Shown here piece after piece: positions 34,318-42,648 of a stretch of DNA of 64,000 nt (the first letter of the stretch is position 1; each line of letters starts with the position of its first letter). Both the position numbers and the translations under genes were made by a program. The notes below the pieces were generated by a model that made no database searches, was not told where the DNA came from, and saw only the letters and a list, made by a program, of their open reading frames with translations. Source of the DNA: Cohnella nanjingensis (GTDB taxonomy: Bacteria > Bacillota > Bacilli > Paenibacillales > Paenibacillaceae); contig NZ_JACJVP010000036.1 of NCBI RefSeq assembly GCF_014212125.1, positions 1 through 64,000 of the forward strand, written 5' to 3'.

Positions 34318-35649
34318 ATGAAACGCAAAGCAACAGGCACGGCTGCACTCCTGCTTTCGGTTATGATGTTAGCTTCCGCTTGCGGCGGCAATTCGAACAA
34401 CGGCAAAGGGGAATCCGCTTCTCCGTCCGGTTCGGCATCCCCATCTACCCAAGCCTCCGCTTCTCCCGAAGCCTCTCAAGAACCTGTCGAAGTCACGCTG
34501 GCCGGCTGGGGCGCCTCGCCGGAAGAGCAAGCGCTGCTGCAGCAGGTGCTGGATGAGTTCCAAGCCAAGAACCCGAACATCAAGGTGAAATACGAAGTCA
34601 TCGCCGATCAATACATGGACGTCATCAAGACGCGCCTCATCGGCAACGAAGCGCCCGACGTGTTCTACCTGGACGCTTTCGAAGCGCCGGGCCTGATCGA
34701 GAAGGACGTCCTGGAGCCGCTCGACAGCTACGTGACCGACGACTTCGATCTGGGCGACTTCGAACAGCCGATGGTCGACGCCTTCAAGGCCAAGGACGGC
34801 AAGATCTACGGCTTCCCGAAGGACACTTCGACGCTCGCGCTGTTCTACAACAAGAAGATGTTCGCGGACGCCGGCATTACCGCGCCTCCGGCGACTTGGG
34901 ACGAACTGCAAGCCGTCTCCGAGAAGCTGACCAAGAAGAAAGGCAGCAAAGTCGAAGTGTACGGACTCGGCCAAGCGCCCGAACTGGCCCGCCAGATGTT
35001 CATGATCAACGCGTTCGGCGGCAAGCTCGCGGACGACCAAGGCATGGCGGCGTTCGATACGCCGGAAGCGCTTAAAGGACTTCAACTGATCGTGGATCAG
35101 CACCTCAAAGCAGGCACGGCAGGTCAACCGTCCGACGTCGGCGCCGGATGGGGCGGCGAGATGTTCGGCAAGCAGCAGGCGGCTATGGTGCTGGAAGGCA
35201 ACTGGGCGATCCCGTACTTGCAATCGAACTTTAAGGATCTGGACTTCGCTACCGCAGAAGTGCCTACGGTGAACGGCAAGAAAGGCACGATGGCCTTCAC
35301 GGTCGCTTATGTCATGAACAAGCAATCGCAGCACAAGGAAGCCGCATGGAAGCTGCTGTCCTACCTGACGGGCAAAGAAGGCATGAAGACTTGGACCAGC
35401 AAAGGCTTCGCGCTGCCGACCCGCAAATCCGTATCCGCAGAGCTCGGCTATGACAAGGACGCGCTGCGCGGCGCGCTGGCCGCAGGCAGCTCTTACTCGA
35501 CGCCTTGGCAAGCGGGCGCTACGCTGCCTACGATCATGACCAACTTCAACAACCAATTCATCGCGGCGTACACGAACAAGTCTTCCTTGGCGGATGCCAT
35601 GAAGAAGGGCCAAGAGACCGCGAACAAAGAGATCAAAGCGGGACAATAA
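34318..35649 (+). CDS. Sugar-binding lipoprotein, MalE/family 1 type
   Basis: 443 residues. Signal peptide with lipobox ASAC (C22), a Ser/Pro/Ala linker, then a family 1 solute-binding domain (VTLAGWGASPEEQALLQ, GAGWGGEMFGKQQAAMVLEG). Smaller than the LplA-like proteins at 8.5 and 13.6 kb. GGGAGGAAG precedes ATG 34318. Followed by two permeases but no ATPase, as at the 6.4-kb locus. Probably binds maltodextrin-like sugars, given the neighbouring debranching enzyme (inference). Confidence 0.9.
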   Translation: MKRKATGTAALLLSVMMLASACGGNSNNGKGESASPSGSASPSTQASASPEASQEPVEVTLAGWGASPEEQALLQQVLDEFQAKNPNIKVKYEVIADQYMDVIKTRLIGNEAPDVFYLDAFEAPGLIEKDVLEPLDSYVTDDFDLGDFEQPMVDAFKAKDGKIYGFPKDTSTLALFYNKKMFADAGITAPPATWDELQAVSEKLTKKKGSKVEVYGLGQAPELARQMFMINAFGGKLADDQGMAAFDTPEALKGLQLIVDQHLKAGTAGQPSDVGAGWGGEMFGKQQAAMVLEGNWAIPYLQSNFKDLDFATAEVPTVNGKKGTMAFTVAYVMNKQSQHKEAAWKLLSYLTGKEGMKTWTSKGFALPTRKSVSAELGYDKDALRGALAAGSSYSTPWQAGATLPTIMTNFNNQFIAAYTNKSSLADAMKKGQETANKEIKAGQ

Positions 35650-35742
35650 CCGCGCTTTGCGCCCCAGGCGCCGTCCGGGCGCGCCGCGTCGCCAGACGCG
35701 GTCCGCCCGCCGAACGGCGCCGCCGGTTGGCGCGAAACGAGT

Positions 35743-35777
35743 GAAGCCGCAAAGCCTTCGGCGTTACGGCTTTAGTC
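35743..35777 (+). terminator. Hairpin between binding-protein and permease genes
   Basis: AAGCCG (35743-35748) or AAAGCC (35751-35756) can pair with CGGCTT/GGCTTT (35767-35773), and GTCGTTTTG follows. Probably a partial terminator that lowers permease relative to binding-protein mRNA, as in mal operons. The 190-bp gap is otherwise GC-rich filler. Confidence 0.5.
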
Positions 35778-35838
35778 GTTTTGACGTCCCAACGCGGCTT
35801 CAAGATTTCTCAAATCATGGAAGGAGACAAGAAGGCTT

Positions 35839-36735
35839 ATGGCTAATCCGGGAGGCAAAAGAAGGTTGAAGGAGGCCATGGCGGGTTACGCGTTCATGTC
35901 CCCCGTCATCTTGATTCTCGGCTGCTTCTTGCTGCTGCCGATCCTCTATGCGATCTTCCTGTCGCTGCACAAGGTGAATCTGCTCGGCCACGTCAGCTAC
36001 AAATTTACCGGGACCGCGAACTTCGAGCGCATGATAGACGATCCCCGGCTGTGGATCGCGCTCCGCAACACGGCCAAGTACGCGCTCATCGTCGTGCCTT
36101 GCCAGACGTTCCTGGCGTTGGTGCTGGCCGCGATCCTGAACATGAAGCTGCGGTTCCGCAACTTCTTCCGCGTCGCTTATTACCTGCCGACGGTTACCTC
36201 CTCGGCGGTGCTGGTGCTGATCTTCATGTGGATCTACAACCGCAACGGGCTGCTGAACTACCTGCTCGAAGCGGTCGGCCTGCCGACCTACAACTGGCTG
36301 GGCGATCCGACCGTCGCGCTGTTCGGCATCATGATCATGAACATCTGGTCGACGGCGCCGCTGTTCATGGTGATCTATCTGGCCGCGCTGCAGGACATTC
36401 CCGATTCCCTGTACGAGGCGGCGGAGATCGACGGGGCGAACGCTTGGCAGAAGTTCTGGCGCATCACGGTGCCCCAGCTGCAGCCGGTTACGTTCTACGT
36501 CCTCGTCATGGGCATCATCGGCACCTTCCAGCTGTTCGACCAGTCGTATATCTTCTCGGGCGGGTCGGGCGGACCGAACAACGCGACGCTCACGATGGTG
36601 CTGCTCATCTACCAATACGCGTTCAAGAACATGGATATGGGCTACGCTTCGGCGCTCGCCTTCATGCTGGCGGTGGTCATTATGCTGATTACGCTCGTCC
36701 AGCGATTGATATTCAAAGAAGACAAAGCGAATTAG
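35839..36735 (+). CDS. Sugar ABC transporter permease, MalF type
   Basis: 298 residues with six helices. EAA loop EAAEIDGANAWQKFWRITVP near 193-212. The N-terminus begins directly with helix 1 (MAGYAFMSPVILILGCFLLL), without the large periplasmic loop of enterobacterial MalF. GGAAGGAGAC precedes ATG. Pairs with the next gene, 12 nt away. Confidence 0.9.
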   Translation: MANPGGKRRLKEAMAGYAFMSPVILILGCFLLLPILYAIFLSLHKVNLLGHVSYKFTGTANFERMIDDPRLWIALRNTAKYALIVVPCQTFLALVLAAILNMKLRFRNFFRVAYYLPTVTSSAVLVLIFMWIYNRNGLLNYLLEAVGLPTYNWLGDPTVALFGIMIMNIWSTAPLFMVIYLAALQDIPDSLYEAAEIDGANAWQKFWRITVPQLQPVTFYVLVMGIIGTFQLFDQSYIFSGGSGGPNNATLTMVLLIYQYAFKNMDMGYASALAFMLAVVIMLITLVQRLIFKEDKAN

Positions 36736-36747
36736 GAGGGACCCCGG

Positions 36748-37575
36748 ATGGGACCGAAAGCACGGCGGTTCAAGCCGCTCGTCTACATTCTGCTGGCCGC
36801 TTACGCGGTCGTTACGTTCATTCCCTTTCTATGGGCTTTATCCGCTTCGTTCAAATCGCTGCCCGAGATCGTAGGCGGGGGCATGGACATCATCCCGAAG
36901 CACTTCACTTTCGACAACTACCGGACGATCTTCAAGCAGGAGCCGCTGTTCCCGCGGTGGTTCCTGAACAGCGCCATCATCGCGCTGTCCGCGACCGTGT
37001 TCAATCTGCTGTTCAACTCGATGGCGGGCTATGCGCTGGCCCGCATTAAGTTCCCGGGCAGCACGCTGATGTTCTACGCCATCCTGGGCATGATCATGAT
37101 CCCGGGGCAACTGACGATTATCCCGAGCTACTTGATCATCAAGTATCTGGGCTGGCTGAACAGCTACCAGGCGATCATCGTGCCGATGGCGGCGCAGGCG
37201 ACCTATATCTTCATGATGCGGCAGTTCTTCATCAACTTCCCGAAGGAGCTGGAGGAAGCGGCGGAGCTGGACGGTCTCGGACGGATGGGCATGTACTTCA
37301 GAGTCGTCCTTCCGCTCGCCAAGCCGGCGCTCGCCGCGCAGACGATCTTCATCTTCATGGGCGCCTGGAACGAATTCCTCAAGCCGCTCATGCTCATGTC
37401 GGACAAAGCGATGTTCACGCTGTCGCTGGGCCTGAACACGTTCAAGGGGCAGTACATCAGCTTCTGGAACTACATCATGGCGGCCTCGATCATCATGACG
37501 CTGCCGGCGCTGCTAATCTACATCTTCTTCAACCGCTTTTTCGTCAAAGGCATCACGTTCACCGGCGGCAAATAA
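36748..37575 (+). CDS. Sugar ABC transporter permease, MalG type
   Basis: 275 residues with six helices. EAA loop EAAELDGLGRMGMYFRVVLP near 170-189 and the standard ending NRFFVKGITFTGGK. AGGAGGG is 8 nt before ATG. Last gene of the LacI-controlled debranching/transport operon; a strong terminator follows. Confidence 0.9.
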   Translation: MGPKARRFKPLVYILLAAYAVVTFIPFLWALSASFKSLPEIVGGGMDIIPKHFTFDNYRTIFKQEPLFPRWFLNSAIIALSATVFNLLFNSMAGYALARIKFPGSTLMFYAILGMIMIPGQLTIIPSYLIIKYLGWLNSYQAIIVPMAAQATYIFMMRQFFINFPKELEEAAELDGLGRMGMYFRVVLPLAKPALAAQTIFIFMGAWNEFLKPLMLMSDKAMFTLSLGLNTFKGQYISFWNYIMAASIIMTLPALLIYIFFNRFFVKGITFTGGK

Positions 37576-37604
37576 GCCCCGCGCGAACGGCAGGTCTATC
37601 GACA

Positions 37605-37647
37605 AAGCGCCCCGTACCGGTTGTCAGCCGATATGGGGCGCTTTTTT
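37605..37647 (+). terminator. Terminator of the glucan transport operon
   Basis: AAGCGCCCC (37605-37613) pairs with GGGGCGCTT and runs into TTTTTT (to 37647). Confidence 0.88.
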
Positions 37648-37662
37648 AAGTCATACTGAATT

Positions 37663-37835
37663 TATAAGTTGAGCGCCTATTCATTTCTGTATGACCTCCG
37701 ATAAAAACGTGCCGCCATCATCCCTGAAGACGGCGGAGCCGTTTTTACTTGCGTCTCAGAAAGTATAAGTTTCGCCTATCCTTTGCTGATCCGTCCCCGA
37801 TAAAAACGTGTCGCGCTTGGAAAGACGCTAAGCCG
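37663..37835. repeat. Two degenerate copies of an approximately 100-bp unit with terminator-like hairpin
   Basis: TATAAGTT at 37663 and 37764, and CCGATAAAAACGTG at 37698 and 37797, mark two diverged direct copies 99-101 bp apart. In the first copy AAAAACG, CCGCC ... GGCGG and CGTTTTT form a symmetrical bidirectional terminator (about 37700-37746). The spacing is about twice the 51-bp unit of the array that follows. Confidence 0.6.
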
Positions 37836-37905
37836 GTTCTACTGTGAAAATGCACTGCCTTAAGCAGGCATTTTCATCATAGCCTGCATATCAAGGCGCG
37901 CTATT

Positions 37906-38145
37906 CGCCGCAGCAACGATACTGTAATCGTTACAGTGTAGCCAACAGACTGAAAGAGTTGTAAATGTACCACTTTTTTCGCCGTTAACGTCGCCCAAAC
38001 AAGAAAAAGTTGCAAAGGTACCACTTTTTCGGCCGGTTTTCGCTCGTTCGGTACTTTTGGCCCAAATAAGTTGTACAATTACAAGTCCTTCCCACCCTAA
38101 CGCCAAAATGGGTAAAATAAGTTGTACTTTTGCAAGTTCGTGCTA
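37906..38145. repeat. Mixed array of 51-bp-spaced hairpin units
   Basis: Unit starts fall at 37906, 37957, 38008, 38069 and 38120 (spacing 51, 51, 61, 51). The first is a diverged copy of the 26.9-kb unit (CGCCGCAGCAACGATACTG, then ATCGTTACAG). Units 2 and 3 carry AGTTGYAAAKGTACCACTTT. Units 4 and 5 carry the same core in reverse (AAGTTGTACNNNTNCAAGT). Located between convergent genes. Confidence 0.8.
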
Positions 38146-38167
38146 TCTCGATGCCCATATGGCCTGA

Positions 38168-39460
38168 TCAATTGCCTTCGGCGCCGTCGACTGCCGACGA
38201 CGCGAACGCGGAAGCCGCCGCCGCCGTGCCGGCCGCGTGGCCGGTGGCGAAGGCGGCCGTAATATTGTAACCGCCGGTATACCCGTGCACGTCCAACACC
38301 TCTCCGCAGAAGAACAGCCCCGGCATTCGCTTGGATGCCATCGTCCGCGGATCGACCTCCTTCACGTTCACGCCTCCGCCGGTGATGAACGCTTCCTCGA
38401 TCGAGAGCGTGCCCGTCGCCGATACGGGGAAGCTCTTGCAGAGCGCGGCCAGCGCGGCCCACGCCCCCTTCGACACGCCTGCGACGACGGCTTCCGGATC
38501 GAGCTCCGCCTTGCGCAGCGCAAGGGGCACCATCCGCTCCGGCAGCTTCTGCCGGACGAGCGTCTTGACCGCCTTGCGTGGCTCCTCCCTGGCGGCGGCC
38601 ATCCAGGCCGCGGCGAGCTGCTCCTCGGATTCGCCGGGGAACAGGTCGATCGCCACCGTTGCCGGGCCTTTGCCCTGGCGCAGCGTGCGAACGACGAACT
38701 GGCTGCAGCGGAGCGCCGCGGGACCCGACAGCCCGAAGTGGGTGAAGATCATGTCCCCCTCGTGCGCGATCGCGGCTTTGCCCCGACCGTCCAGAACGGT
38801 GAGCCGCACTTCCCGCAGCGAGAGGCCCTGAAGCTCGCGGTCCCGGATCCAGGGCTCGTCCGACGTGATCGGCACCTCGGTCGGATACAGCTCCGTCACC
38901 GAATGGCCGGCCAGCTCCGCCCAGGCATAGCCGTCGCCCGTCGAGCCCGTGTGCGGTACCGACTTGCCCCCGGTCGCGACGACGACCGCGCCGGCCGCGA
39001 TGCGCTCTCCCGACTTCAGCTCCACGCCCGACGCTCTGCCGCCGTCGAACAGCACCTGTCCGACCGCCTGGTTGACGCGGATACGGACGTTCAGATCCCG
39101 GACCCGGTTCACCAGCGTGTCGACGACCGTCTTCGCCTTGTCCGTCACGGGGAACATCCGCCCGTGATCTTCTTCCTTCAACGCGATGCCGAACGATTCG
39201 AACAGCTCGATGATCTCCCGGCTGCCGAAGCGCGACAGCGCGCTGTGCAGGAACCGGCCGTTGCCGGGCAGGAAGCGGATCAGCTCAGCCGCGTCTTTGT
39301 TGTTGGTGACGTTGCAGCGTCCGCCGCCCGAGATGCCGAGCTTTCGCCCGAGCTTGTCGCCTTTGTCGAGCAGCAGGGTGTCGGCTCCGCTCTCCGCGGC
39401 CGCGATGGCCGCCATGAGGCCGGACGGTCCTCCGCCGACGACGATAACATTTGGATTCAT
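38168..39460 (-). CDS. BaiN/HI0933-family FAD-dependent oxidoreductase
   Basis: 430 residues. Dinucleotide-binding VVGGGPSGLMAAIAAAESG at the N-terminus, then LGRKLGISGGGRCNVTN, the HI0933/BaiN hallmark, and C-terminal FCGEVLDVHGYTGGYN with a GG motif completing the FAD site. Family members are soluble flavoproteins; some reduce bile-acid or aromatic double bonds, but the role in soil Bacillota is unknown. Monocistronic, with its 3' end against the 37.9-kb repeat array. Confidence 0.88.
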   Translation of the reverse strand: MNPNVIVVGGGPSGLMAAIAAAESGADTLLLDKGDKLGRKLGISGGGRCNVTNNKDAAELIRFLPGNGRFLHSALSRFGSREIIELFESFGIALKEEDHGRMFPVTDKAKTVVDTLVNRVRDLNVRIRVNQAVGQVLFDGGRASGVELKSGERIAAGAVVVATGGKSVPHTGSTGDGYAWAELAGHSVTELYPTEVPITSDEPWIRDRELQGLSLREVRLTVLDGRGKAAIAHEGDMIFTHFGLSGPAALRCSQFVVRTLRQGKGPATVAIDLFPGESEEQLAAAWMAAAREEPRKAVKTLVRQKLPERMVPLALRKAELDPEAVVAGVSKGAWAALAALCKSFPVSATGTLSIEEAFITGGGVNVKEVDPRTMASKRMPGLFFCGEVLDVHGYTGGYNITAAFATGHAAGTAAAASAFASSAVDGAEGN

Positions 39461-39620
39461 GATTCATCACGCTTTCTGACTTGGTAGTGTAAGATGAATG
39501 TTGCTGCAAATATTTCCCATTCGTGTTCCTTTTATTGTCAAGGCTTGATAGATGTGCTTTAATCGAAATAATAGACGGAACACGGTTGACGAGGACGGAC
39601 GAATAGCGGGAGGACTACCC

Positions 39621-41276
39621 GTGTGGCATAAATTGCTGCTGCAGATTCTGATCGCGCTGTTGCCGATCGGAACGTTTCAGATTTGGTTCAACCGCCCAGC
39701 CAAAATGCGACAGATGCCTCTATTCCTCGGCGCGGTCTGCGGGTTGTCGATGCTTCTCTGCATGTACTATGCGATGGATTGCAACCAAATCATGTTCGAG
39801 CTTAGCTTCGTTCCGTACATCATCGGCTCGCTATACGGCGGCATCCCCGTCGCCGCCGTGCTGAGCGCGCTGTTTCTCGTCGTTCGTTTGATCCAATGCG
39901 CCTCCTCGGCGGAGAGCGTGATCGGGCTGTTGATCTTCTTCCTTATATTCATTCCCATTCTATTCAAGTCTATCATTCCTTTTCAAGGCGCGTCCCGCGA
40001 TCGCAAAATAATAATCGCATACCGGTTCTGCGCCTTCATGCTCGTCGTCGACATCGTCGCGGTCGGAAAAGTCTACCTGAGCGGCGCCACCGCGCATCCG
40101 GACCATACGCTCTTGATGGTTGGCGTCTATGCGGCCGTATTCTGCGTCGCGACCGTTCTCTCGGTCTATTACGTCGATCTGGGCGTCGAACGCGTGCAGC
40201 TGCAGGTGCAGCTTCGGGAGGTGTCGATCAAGTACCGCAACGAAGTCCGCCGTCTCCAGCAGTTCATCGACATCGCGCCGCTCGTGGTCGTCTTCATCGA
40301 CCGCCATGGGCGGGTGTCGCACGTGAACGAGCTGGCGCTCAAGCTGACGCAGCTCGATCCCCGGGAGATCGTCGGCCATTCCTACAAGACCGTGCTTCGG
40401 CTGCTGGACGGCGACGCGGTCGTCCGATCGGTCGATCGCGTGCTGAACGGGGCGGACCCGGTGGCGGAGGTCATCAAGATTCAAGGCCGCACCTTCTATA
40501 CGACCGCTTGTCCGATCTGGGAAGTGTGGATGCAGAAGATGGAGGGCGTCCTGTTCATCGCCCACGACATGACCGAGCTGCAGCGGCTCAAGGACGAAGT
40601 CGACAAGATGGAGCGGCTTAGCCTGGTCGGTCAGATGGCGGCCAGCATCACCCACGAGATCCGCAACCCGATGGCGGTCATCCGGGGCTTCGTTCAGCTG
40701 CTGAACGAACGCAGTCCGCCGGCGCAGCAATCCTACTTCCGCATCGTGCTCGAAGAGCTGGACCGCGCGAACGCGATTATCAACGACTTCCTCTCGCTCG
40801 CGCAGAACCGCATCGTCGAGAAGGAGATGAGCAGCCTTCACGACGTTCTGAACGACATGATGCCGCTCATCTGGGCCGACGCCAACATGCGCGGGCAGAC
40901 GGTCGATTTGGCGCTCAGCGAGGATACCGGGCTGCTGGAGCTGAATGTAAAGGAGATCAAGCAGCTCGTCCTGAACTTGGCGCGCAACGGCATGGAAGCC
41001 ATGCACGACAAAGGCGTCTTGCATATCTCGACGCAGGATCTGCACGATCGGGTGCTGCTCCGCGTCTCGGACGAAGGCGTCGGCATTCCGCCCGAGAAGC
41101 TGGAGCGGCTGTTCGAGCCGTTCTTCACGACCAAAGCGCAAGGGACGGGGCTCGGCCTGGCGCTGTGCCTGAGCATCGTCGAACGGCACCACGGCAAGAT
41201 TCAGGTCGAGTCGAAGGTGGGAGAGGGCACGACCTTCCTCGTCTCCTTCTGCAAGACGGGATTCGATTGCTGGTAG
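39621..41276 (+). CDS. Orphan membrane sensor histidine kinase with PAS domain
   Basis: About 551 residues. Five to six N-terminal helices (about 1-200, resembling the 5TM-5TMR_LYT/KinB class) are followed by a PAS domain (about 215-320; LQQFIDIAPLVVVFIDRHG). HisKA has H in SITHEIRNPMAVIRGF near 344, and HATPase has LNLARNGMEAM, DEGVGIPPEKL and GTGLGLALCLSIV. No receiver gene is adjacent, typical of phosphorelay kinases feeding Spo0F/Spo0A in spore formers (inference). The GTG start 39621 follows GGGAGGA by 6 nt; ATG 39552 has no binding site. Confidence 0.87.
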   Translation: MWHKLLLQILIALLPIGTFQIWFNRPAKMRQMPLFLGAVCGLSMLLCMYYAMDCNQIMFELSFVPYIIGSLYGGIPVAAVLSALFLVVRLIQCASSAESVIGLLIFFLIFIPILFKSIIPFQGASRDRKIIIAYRFCAFMLVVDIVAVGKVYLSGATAHPDHTLLMVGVYAAVFCVATVLSVYYVDLGVERVQLQVQLREVSIKYRNEVRRLQQFIDIAPLVVVFIDRHGRVSHVNELALKLTQLDPREIVGHSYKTVLRLLDGDAVVRSVDRVLNGADPVAEVIKIQGRTFYTTACPIWEVWMQKMEGVLFIAHDMTELQRLKDEVDKMERLSLVGQMAASITHEIRNPMAVIRGFVQLLNERSPPAQQSYFRIVLEELDRANAIINDFLSLAQNRIVEKEMSSLHDVLNDMMPLIWADANMRGQTVDLALSEDTGLLELNVKEIKQLVLNLARNGMEAMHDKGVLHISTQDLHDRVLLRVSDEGVGIPPEKLERLFEPFFTTKAQGTGLGLALCLSIVERHHGKIQVESKVGEGTTFLVSFCKTGFDCW

Positions 41277-41347
41277 CTTCGGCCGCATAAAGGAAAGGAA
41301 GATCGCTCACACTAGGCATGACTCATCCAGACAAGGAGGATGCTCCC

Positions 41348-41470
41348 ATGCCCAAGCCGCATAGCGCACCAGCCGAACGCAAGGCAGGAGCCAAGGCGAG
41401 ACCCGACCGTCAGCCAGAATCCCCGGGGTACGACAAGAAACTGGACGGCCCGAATCGTCCGTCAACCTGA
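41348..41470 (+). CDS. 40-residue basic small protein
   Basis: AAGGAGG (41333-41339) is 8 nt before ATG 41348. The frame encodes MPKPHSAPAERKAG and ends PGYDKKLDGPNRPST before TGA 41468. Rich in Pro, Lys and Arg, no hydrophobic segment. Composition and length recall small acid-soluble spore proteins of the SspP kind, but the match is loose. It lies 5 nt before the DUF3905-like gene and probably shares its mRNA. The strong binding site is the best evidence that it is real; another frame is open across the same bases. Confidence 0.6.
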   Translation: MPKPHSAPAERKAGAKARPDRQPESPGYDKKLDGPNRPST

Positions 41471-41474
41471 AGCC

Positions 41475-41954
41475 GTGACCGAGAAACGTCCGCAGCGGAC
41501 GGCCGATAACGCCGGCTATGAGCGCGTCGTTCCGGCGCCCGGGCGAGACGATCCGACGCTAGATCCCTTCGAGATTGCGTTCAGGCAGGACTTCCGCGAC
41601 AACCCCGGACCGCGGGATCCGTTCGTCAACGCGCATGGCGCGGTGATCGGCGATCACGAGTACGAATCACCGCGATCCCCGCTCGAGCAATGGAGCCGCG
41701 ATACCGATCCGGCCGTCATGGCCGGCGAGCAGTGGGTGCATCCTTACAGGGACATCGGTTTCCGCACGCCCGAGAACCGCGATTTGTTCGAGAACGGCAT
41801 CCTGCCGTCGCCCGACCGCTTCATGCACCCGAGCCACCGGACGGCCGACCCGGACGGCTGGGCGGACGAGGACGCAGAGGGCGCGAGGAGCGCCGAAGGC
41901 GCCGAAGGATACTACGATTATTTTCCCGTGCCCGAGGTGCTTGACGAACCCTAA
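41475..41954 (+). CDS. DUF3905-like protein
   Basis: 159 residues from GTG 41475. The core matches my recollection of DUF3905: DPFVNAHGAVIGDHEYESP, SRDTDPAVMAGEQWVHPY and DIGFRTPENRDLFE (about 50-115), flanked by disordered acidic and proline-rich ends. No function known; homologues occur in endospore-forming Bacillota. The start is weak (CTGAAGCC upstream), so expression may be coupled to the 40-residue gene before it. Upstream in-frame codons are probably non-coding overlap. Confidence 0.65.
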   Translation: MTEKRPQRTADNAGYERVVPAPGRDDPTLDPFEIAFRQDFRDNPGPRDPFVNAHGAVIGDHEYESPRSPLEQWSRDTDPAVMAGEQWVHPYRDIGFRTPENRDLFENGILPSPDRFMHPSHRTADPDGWADEDAEGARSAEGAEGYYDYFPVPEVLDEP

Positions 41955-41994
41955 GGCGACGGGCTGCCGCTCGCGATTCCGCCGCTTCTCCATC

Positions 41995-42030
41995 AGACAA
42001 GCCCGTCTTCGCCGGACGGGCTTGTCTATT
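41995..42030 (+). terminator. Terminator after the DUF3905-like gene
   Basis: AGACAAGCCCGTC pairs with GACGGGCTTGTCT around a five-base loop, then ATTTT. Confidence 0.85.
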
Positions 42031-42060
42031 TTGACGGTTGCCGAATCATCGCGTTATAAT
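42031..42060 (+). promoter_or_regulatory. brxB promoter
   Basis: TTGACG (42031-42036) and TATAAT (42055-42060) with 18-nt spacing, immediately after the previous terminator. Confidence 0.82.
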
Positions 42061-42114
42061 AGAATGAAGCGGCAACACCGCCAACTCGGAACGATGGAAG
42101 CGAGGTTGTTTAAC

Positions 42115-42549
42115 ATGTCAATGTCTTTCGAAAGATATATGCTGGACATGGTCCAGCCGATGCGGGACGATCTGACCCGGATCGGAATCCAAGAGCTTCG
42201 GACGCCAGAGGAAGTCGAAGCGGCGATCCCCGAAGCGAAGGGAACGACGCTGGTCGTCATCAACTCCGTCTGCGGCTGCGCGGCGGGCCAATGCCGTCCC
42301 GGCGTCGCTCAGGCGCTGCAGCACGACGTGCTGCCGGATCACCTGTACACGGTATTCGCCGGTCAGGACAAGGAAGCGACCGCCAAGGCTCGCGAGTACT
42401 TCGCCCCATACCCGCCGTCTTCCCCGTCGATCGCCCTGCTGAAGGACGGAGAGCTCGTACACTTCATCGAGCGGCATCAGATCGAGAACCGCAGCGCCGC
42501 GGACATCGCAGCGGACCTGACGGGCGCGTTCGATCGCTTCTGCCGTTAA
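42115..42549 (+). CDS. brxB: Bacilliredoxin BrxA/BrxB family
   Basis: 144 residues. Thioredoxin-like fold with the CGC redox motif (INSVCGCAAGQC, C53 and C55), the hallmark of bacilliredoxins. These remove bacillithiol from S-bacillithiolated proteins under oxidative stress. MSMSFERYMLDMVQPMR at the start is typical of the BrxB/YqiW side. It implies that the organism makes bacillithiol. GCGAGGT precedes ATG 42115. Monocistronic with its own promoter. Confidence 0.93.
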   Translation: MSMSFERYMLDMVQPMRDDLTRIGIQELRTPEEVEAAIPEAKGTTLVVINSVCGCAAGQCRPGVAQALQHDVLPDHLYTVFAGQDKEATAKAREYFAPYPPSSPSIALLKDGELVHFIERHQIENRSAADIAADLTGAFDRFCR

Positions 42550-42557
42550 TCATCGAC

Positions 42558-42600
42558 CACCCGCGGGTTTGGCAGACGAACCGGCGGGTGTATTATTATC
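42558..42600 (+). terminator. Terminator after brxB
   Basis: CACCCGC (42558-42564) pairs with GCGGGTG (42584-42590), extended by GGTTTG/CGAACC; then TATTATTAT. Confidence 0.6.
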
Positions 42601-42648
42601 TGGGGCCGTCCGCCTAGGCGCGCCTCCTTACATAAGAACGGAGCGTGA

